A stretch of 8,681 nucleotides of DNA from Saprospiraceae bacterium (GTDB lineage: Bacteria; Bacteroidota; Bacteroidia; Chitinophagales; Saprospiraceae). Where the stretch lies: NCBI GenBank assembly GCA_007134625.1, contig SLKL01000476.1, forward strand, positions 1-8,681, written 5' to 3'. Shown here piece by piece: positions 7,821-8,681 of the stretch. Position numbers and translations under genes: made by a program. How positions within the stretch are numbered: position 1 is the first letter of the stretch; each line of letters begins with the position of its first letter. The notes beneath the pieces were generated by a model. That model saw only the letters and a list, made by a program, of their open reading frames with translations, did not search any database and was not told the DNA's origin.

Positions 7821-7888
7821 TTATGTATATATACGTAAAAACGCATAATATAGTTTCAATTATACGTAAATTTAAATATACGCATTTA
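7821..7888. promoter_or_regulatory. Operator-like array upstream of the ATPase operon
   Basis: Four ACG(T/C)A-type heptamers lie in one orientation in alternating order: ACGTAAA at 7833, ACGCATA at 7841, ACGTAAA at 7864, ACGCATT at 7880. The 10-mer TATACGTAAA recurs exactly 31 bases apart (7830 and 7861), close to three helical turns. The first copy also lies in an 18-base near-palindrome (7821-7838; 16 of 18 positions symmetric) centred on GTATATATAC. The array abuts the ATG at 7820, as expected for a repressor or autoregulatory site. No TAnnTTTG element is found upstream of this operon on the minus strand, so its promoter is non-canonical or needs an activator. The binding protein is unknown. 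Confidence 0.5.
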
Positions 7889-7913
7889 AGCATAGTCGGT
7901 ATTTTAACGTCAA

Positions 7914-7936
7914 ACTATTGATAGTCAATTAATAGT
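7914..7936. repeat. Short nested inverted repeat
   Basis: ATTGA and TCAAT flank TAG as perfect arms, and the outer ACTAT and ATAGT are also complementary around the same region. The stretch overlaps the stop codon of a small doubtful minus-strand ORF. It could be a regulator site or weak hairpin. There is no GC-rich stem or T-run, so it is not a convincing terminator. Confidence 0.35.
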
Positions 7937-8032
7937 GATTTTCAATATTTCCTGATCTTTATCGTCAAGGATGTGTGTTAAAGACCAATGCACTCCTAAA
8001 GTGGTTTTGGGGGACAGACGGTCAATAGTCAT
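7925..8032 (-). CDS. Doubtful 35-residue ORF or gene remnant
   Basis: An ATG at 8032 opens a 35-residue frame ending at TGA (7925-7927). The product starts MTIDRLSPKTTLGVHW and continues with a mixed-charge stretch (HILDDKDQEILK) that looks protein-like. The frame extends upstream without a stop to about 8083, but no better start is seen. No family is recognised and no promoter is evident. It may be the decayed end of a larger gene between the ATPase operon and the antitoxin-like gene, or simply chance. Confidence 0.25.
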   Translation of the reverse strand: MTIDRLSPKTTLGVHWSLTHILDDKDQEILKITIN

Positions 8033-8037
8033 TTTCT

Positions 8038-8045
8038 TATCTTTG
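8038..8045 (+). promoter_or_regulatory. Possible -7 promoter element for the antitoxin-like gene
   Basis: The plus strand reads TATCTTTG, the same octamer as the large gene's promoter and a perfect TAnnTTTG. It would give a leader of roughly 85 bases to the ATG at 8138. The nearest upstream TTTG (8006-8009) is too far away for a standard -33 box, so this is tentative. Confidence 0.3.
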
Positions 8046-8137
8046 ATATCTAAATGTTGACACGAATGCAATAAAAATAATTAGTAAGGATCAAATTTCT
8101 GGAAGATTTGTTATTGTTAAGGTAAGTACTAAAACTT

Positions 8138-8305
8138 ATGGTGGTAATTATCAAAAAGGGAACTCCAAAGGAGGAGATTAAAAAGCGGGTGGACGAAGCT
8201 ATTTCAAAATCTTCAAAGAGAGATTTAATGAAATATGCTGGAAAGCTAAAATCTGATATTTACCCCTTAGAATATCAAAAGCAGATGAGAGATGAATGGG
8301 AATAG
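8138..8305 (+). CDS. Small antitoxin-like protein, toxin gene missing
   Basis: 55 residues, ATG to TAG. The product begins MVVIIKKGTPKEEIKKRVDE, has a basic middle (KYAGKLK) and ends PLEYQKQMRDEWE. This plan, an N-terminal KKGTPKEEI box and a C-terminal tail ending in Q-K-x-(M/L)-R-D-E-W-E, is what I recall from short antitoxins encoded just upstream of PIN-domain (VapC-like) or similar toxins in Bacteroidota. Such proteins pair an N-terminal dimerising part with a C-terminal toxin-binding tail. Directly downstream an overlapping ATG (8296) opens a frame of only seven codons (MGIDCMD then TGA), where a toxin start would be expected. No PIN domain follows. It is therefore probably an orphan antitoxin left after toxin loss; a function as solitary regulator is possible. 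The family call is from memory of the pattern, not a search. Confidence 0.5.
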   Translation: MVVIIKKGTPKEEIKKRVDEAISKSSKRDLMKYAGKLKSDIYPLEYQKQMRDEWE

Positions 8306-8377
8306 ACTGTATGGACTGAGGTACGAATTGCAAATAATAGATCTTTTATGCTTCAAAGAGCATTTTGAATATTGAAC

Positions 8378-8484
8378 CTCGTTACATTCTGTCCCGAGAC
8401 AGGCCTACGTCTGAGGACGAGACAGGTCTGCGTCTAGGGACGAGACAGGCAAGGAATCTCGTTGCTATCCTCCACGGGACAGGC
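8378..8484. repeat. Pair of 27-base imperfect direct repeats flanking the GAGACAGG tandem
   Basis: The 27 bases at 8378-8404 and 8458-8484 begin CTCGTT and end GACAGGC in both copies, and agree at 19 of 27 positions by my alignment. The copies lie exactly 80 bases apart and bracket the tandem 23-mers, which suggests a composite repeat element rather than chance. The first copy also contains the near-palindrome CTGTC, CCGA, GACAG at 8389-8402. Confidence 0.5.
8396..8450. repeat. Tandem 23-base repeat, GAGACAGG family
   Basis: Two full 23-base units (8396-8418 and 8419-8441) share GAGACAGG, then CT, CGTCT and GGAC, and differ at four positions. A partial third unit starts at 8442 (GAGACAGGC). 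The unit contains GAGAC and GTCT in inverted order, so single strands could fold. It is more GC-rich than its surroundings. It resembles short dispersed intergenic repeats rather than a CRISPR, since there are no unique spacers. Confidence 0.65.
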
Positions 8485-8560
8485 ATCGATTTTCGATTTA
8501 AGAAGTTCATTAAATTGAATATAGATTTGATTTATAAGTAAGATTCTACACCAATAATTC

Positions 8561-8681
8561 GGGCTTCCTCAAAAAGTCAGGAATTGTGAGAAAGGAATAC
8601 TGCTACATTCATTGCAAAGATGGTAGCACCAATCCAAGCTTCAGAAGTTGATTTTAATTTGGCTTTTATTTGATTTAGAGA
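8561..8681 (-). mobile_element. End of an insertion sequence, remainder beyond the right edge
   Basis: The 18-mer GGGCTTCCTCAAAAAGTC at 8561-8578 has the form of a terminal inverted repeat of IS5/IS1182-like elements, many of which end in a CAAAAAGTC-like core as I remember them. A transposase-like frame on the minus strand stops inside or next to this 18-mer (8577-8579), the usual arrangement at the 3' end of such elements. The other end and the target duplication are outside the window, so the family cannot be confirmed. Confidence 0.5.
8577..8681 (-). CDS. C-terminal fragment of a probable transposase, cut by the window edge
   Basis: The last 34 codons of a minus-strand gene enter from the right edge and end at TGA (8577-8579). 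The peptide contains IKAKLKSTSEAWI followed by a hydrophobic helix (FAMNVAVFL), like the final helix of DDE transposases of the IS4/IS5 group, which often ends with a small hydrophobic stretch around N-L or N-V. The position right beside a putative terminal inverted repeat supports this. No catalytic motif lies in the visible part, so a different gene cannot be excluded. Confidence 0.4.
   Translation of the reverse strand, partial: SLNQIKAKLKSTSEAWIGATIFAMNVAVFLSHNS

Larger units (their letters stand above)
8306..8560. other. Non-coding stretch between the antitoxin-like gene and the IS end
   Basis: I see no gene in either strand here. The middle holds the GAGACAGG repeats described separately. 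The left part (8306-8377) carries several short frames with stops and could be the wreck of a toxin gene. The right part (8485-8560) is AT-rich with one small perfect hairpin (ATCGA, TTT loop, TCGAT, at 8485). Confidence 0.5.

Noticed and set aside
8057..8083. TTGACA and TAATTA as a sigma70-type promoter for the antitoxin-like gene
   Set aside because: Spacing is only 15 bases and this type of promoter is not typical of Bacteroidota.
8046..8160. Plus-strand frame with V-D-T-N resembling a PIN-domain start
   Set aside because: The match is four residues only, the rest of the frame lacks PIN acidic residues, and it overlaps the better antitoxin-like gene.
8396..8450. CRISPR array
   Set aside because: The 23-base units are directly adjacent with no unique spacers.

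Overview
The window looks like chromosomal DNA from a member of the Bacteroidota. The evidence is a giant secreted protein built from SprB-like and Ig/cadherin-like repeats, start sites without Shine-Dalgarno sequences, and three perfect matches to the Bacteroidota -7 promoter element TAnnTTTG, two of them about 22 bases upstream of a start codon. No rRNA, tRNA or CRISPR array is visible.

Left part (1-4758, minus strand). The left edge holds the first 61 codons of a QueD-type 6-carboxytetrahydropterin synthase. It is interrupted by a single in-frame TGA exactly at the codon for the catalytic cysteine. Upstream of it lies a 1485-residue cell-envelope protein: signal peptide, Ig/PKD-like domain, a Gly-rich hydrophobic segment, thirteen beta-sandwich modules of three recurring types, and a C-terminal domain that looks like a small outer-membrane beta-barrel. 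Each of the two genes has its own TAnnTTTG promoter.

Centre (4970-7820, minus strand). Two P-loop NTPases of 392 and 556 residues form a tight two-gene operon, with one base between stop and start. Both resemble STAND/archaeal-type AAA+ ATPases but are clearly different subfamilies. The upstream gene has classical Walker A and B motifs. The downstream one has an ENLQ-type Walker B and a C-terminal domain of about 185 residues that I do not recognise. The DNA just upstream of the first start codon carries an ordered array of ACGTAAA/ACGCAT repeats that looks like an operator. This pair is the best candidate in the window for an uncharacterised system; a defence or stress-signalling role is inference only.

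Right part (7821-8681). This is an accessory-looking, gene-poor stretch. It has an AT-rich regulatory region, a doubtful 35-codon ORF, a 55-residue antitoxin-like gene without a toxin, tandem GAGACAGG repeats, and the terminal inverted repeat plus C-terminal transposase-like codons of an insertion sequence that continues beyond the right edge. An antitoxin without a toxin, repeats and an IS end next to the ATPase pair suggest a region of gene turnover.
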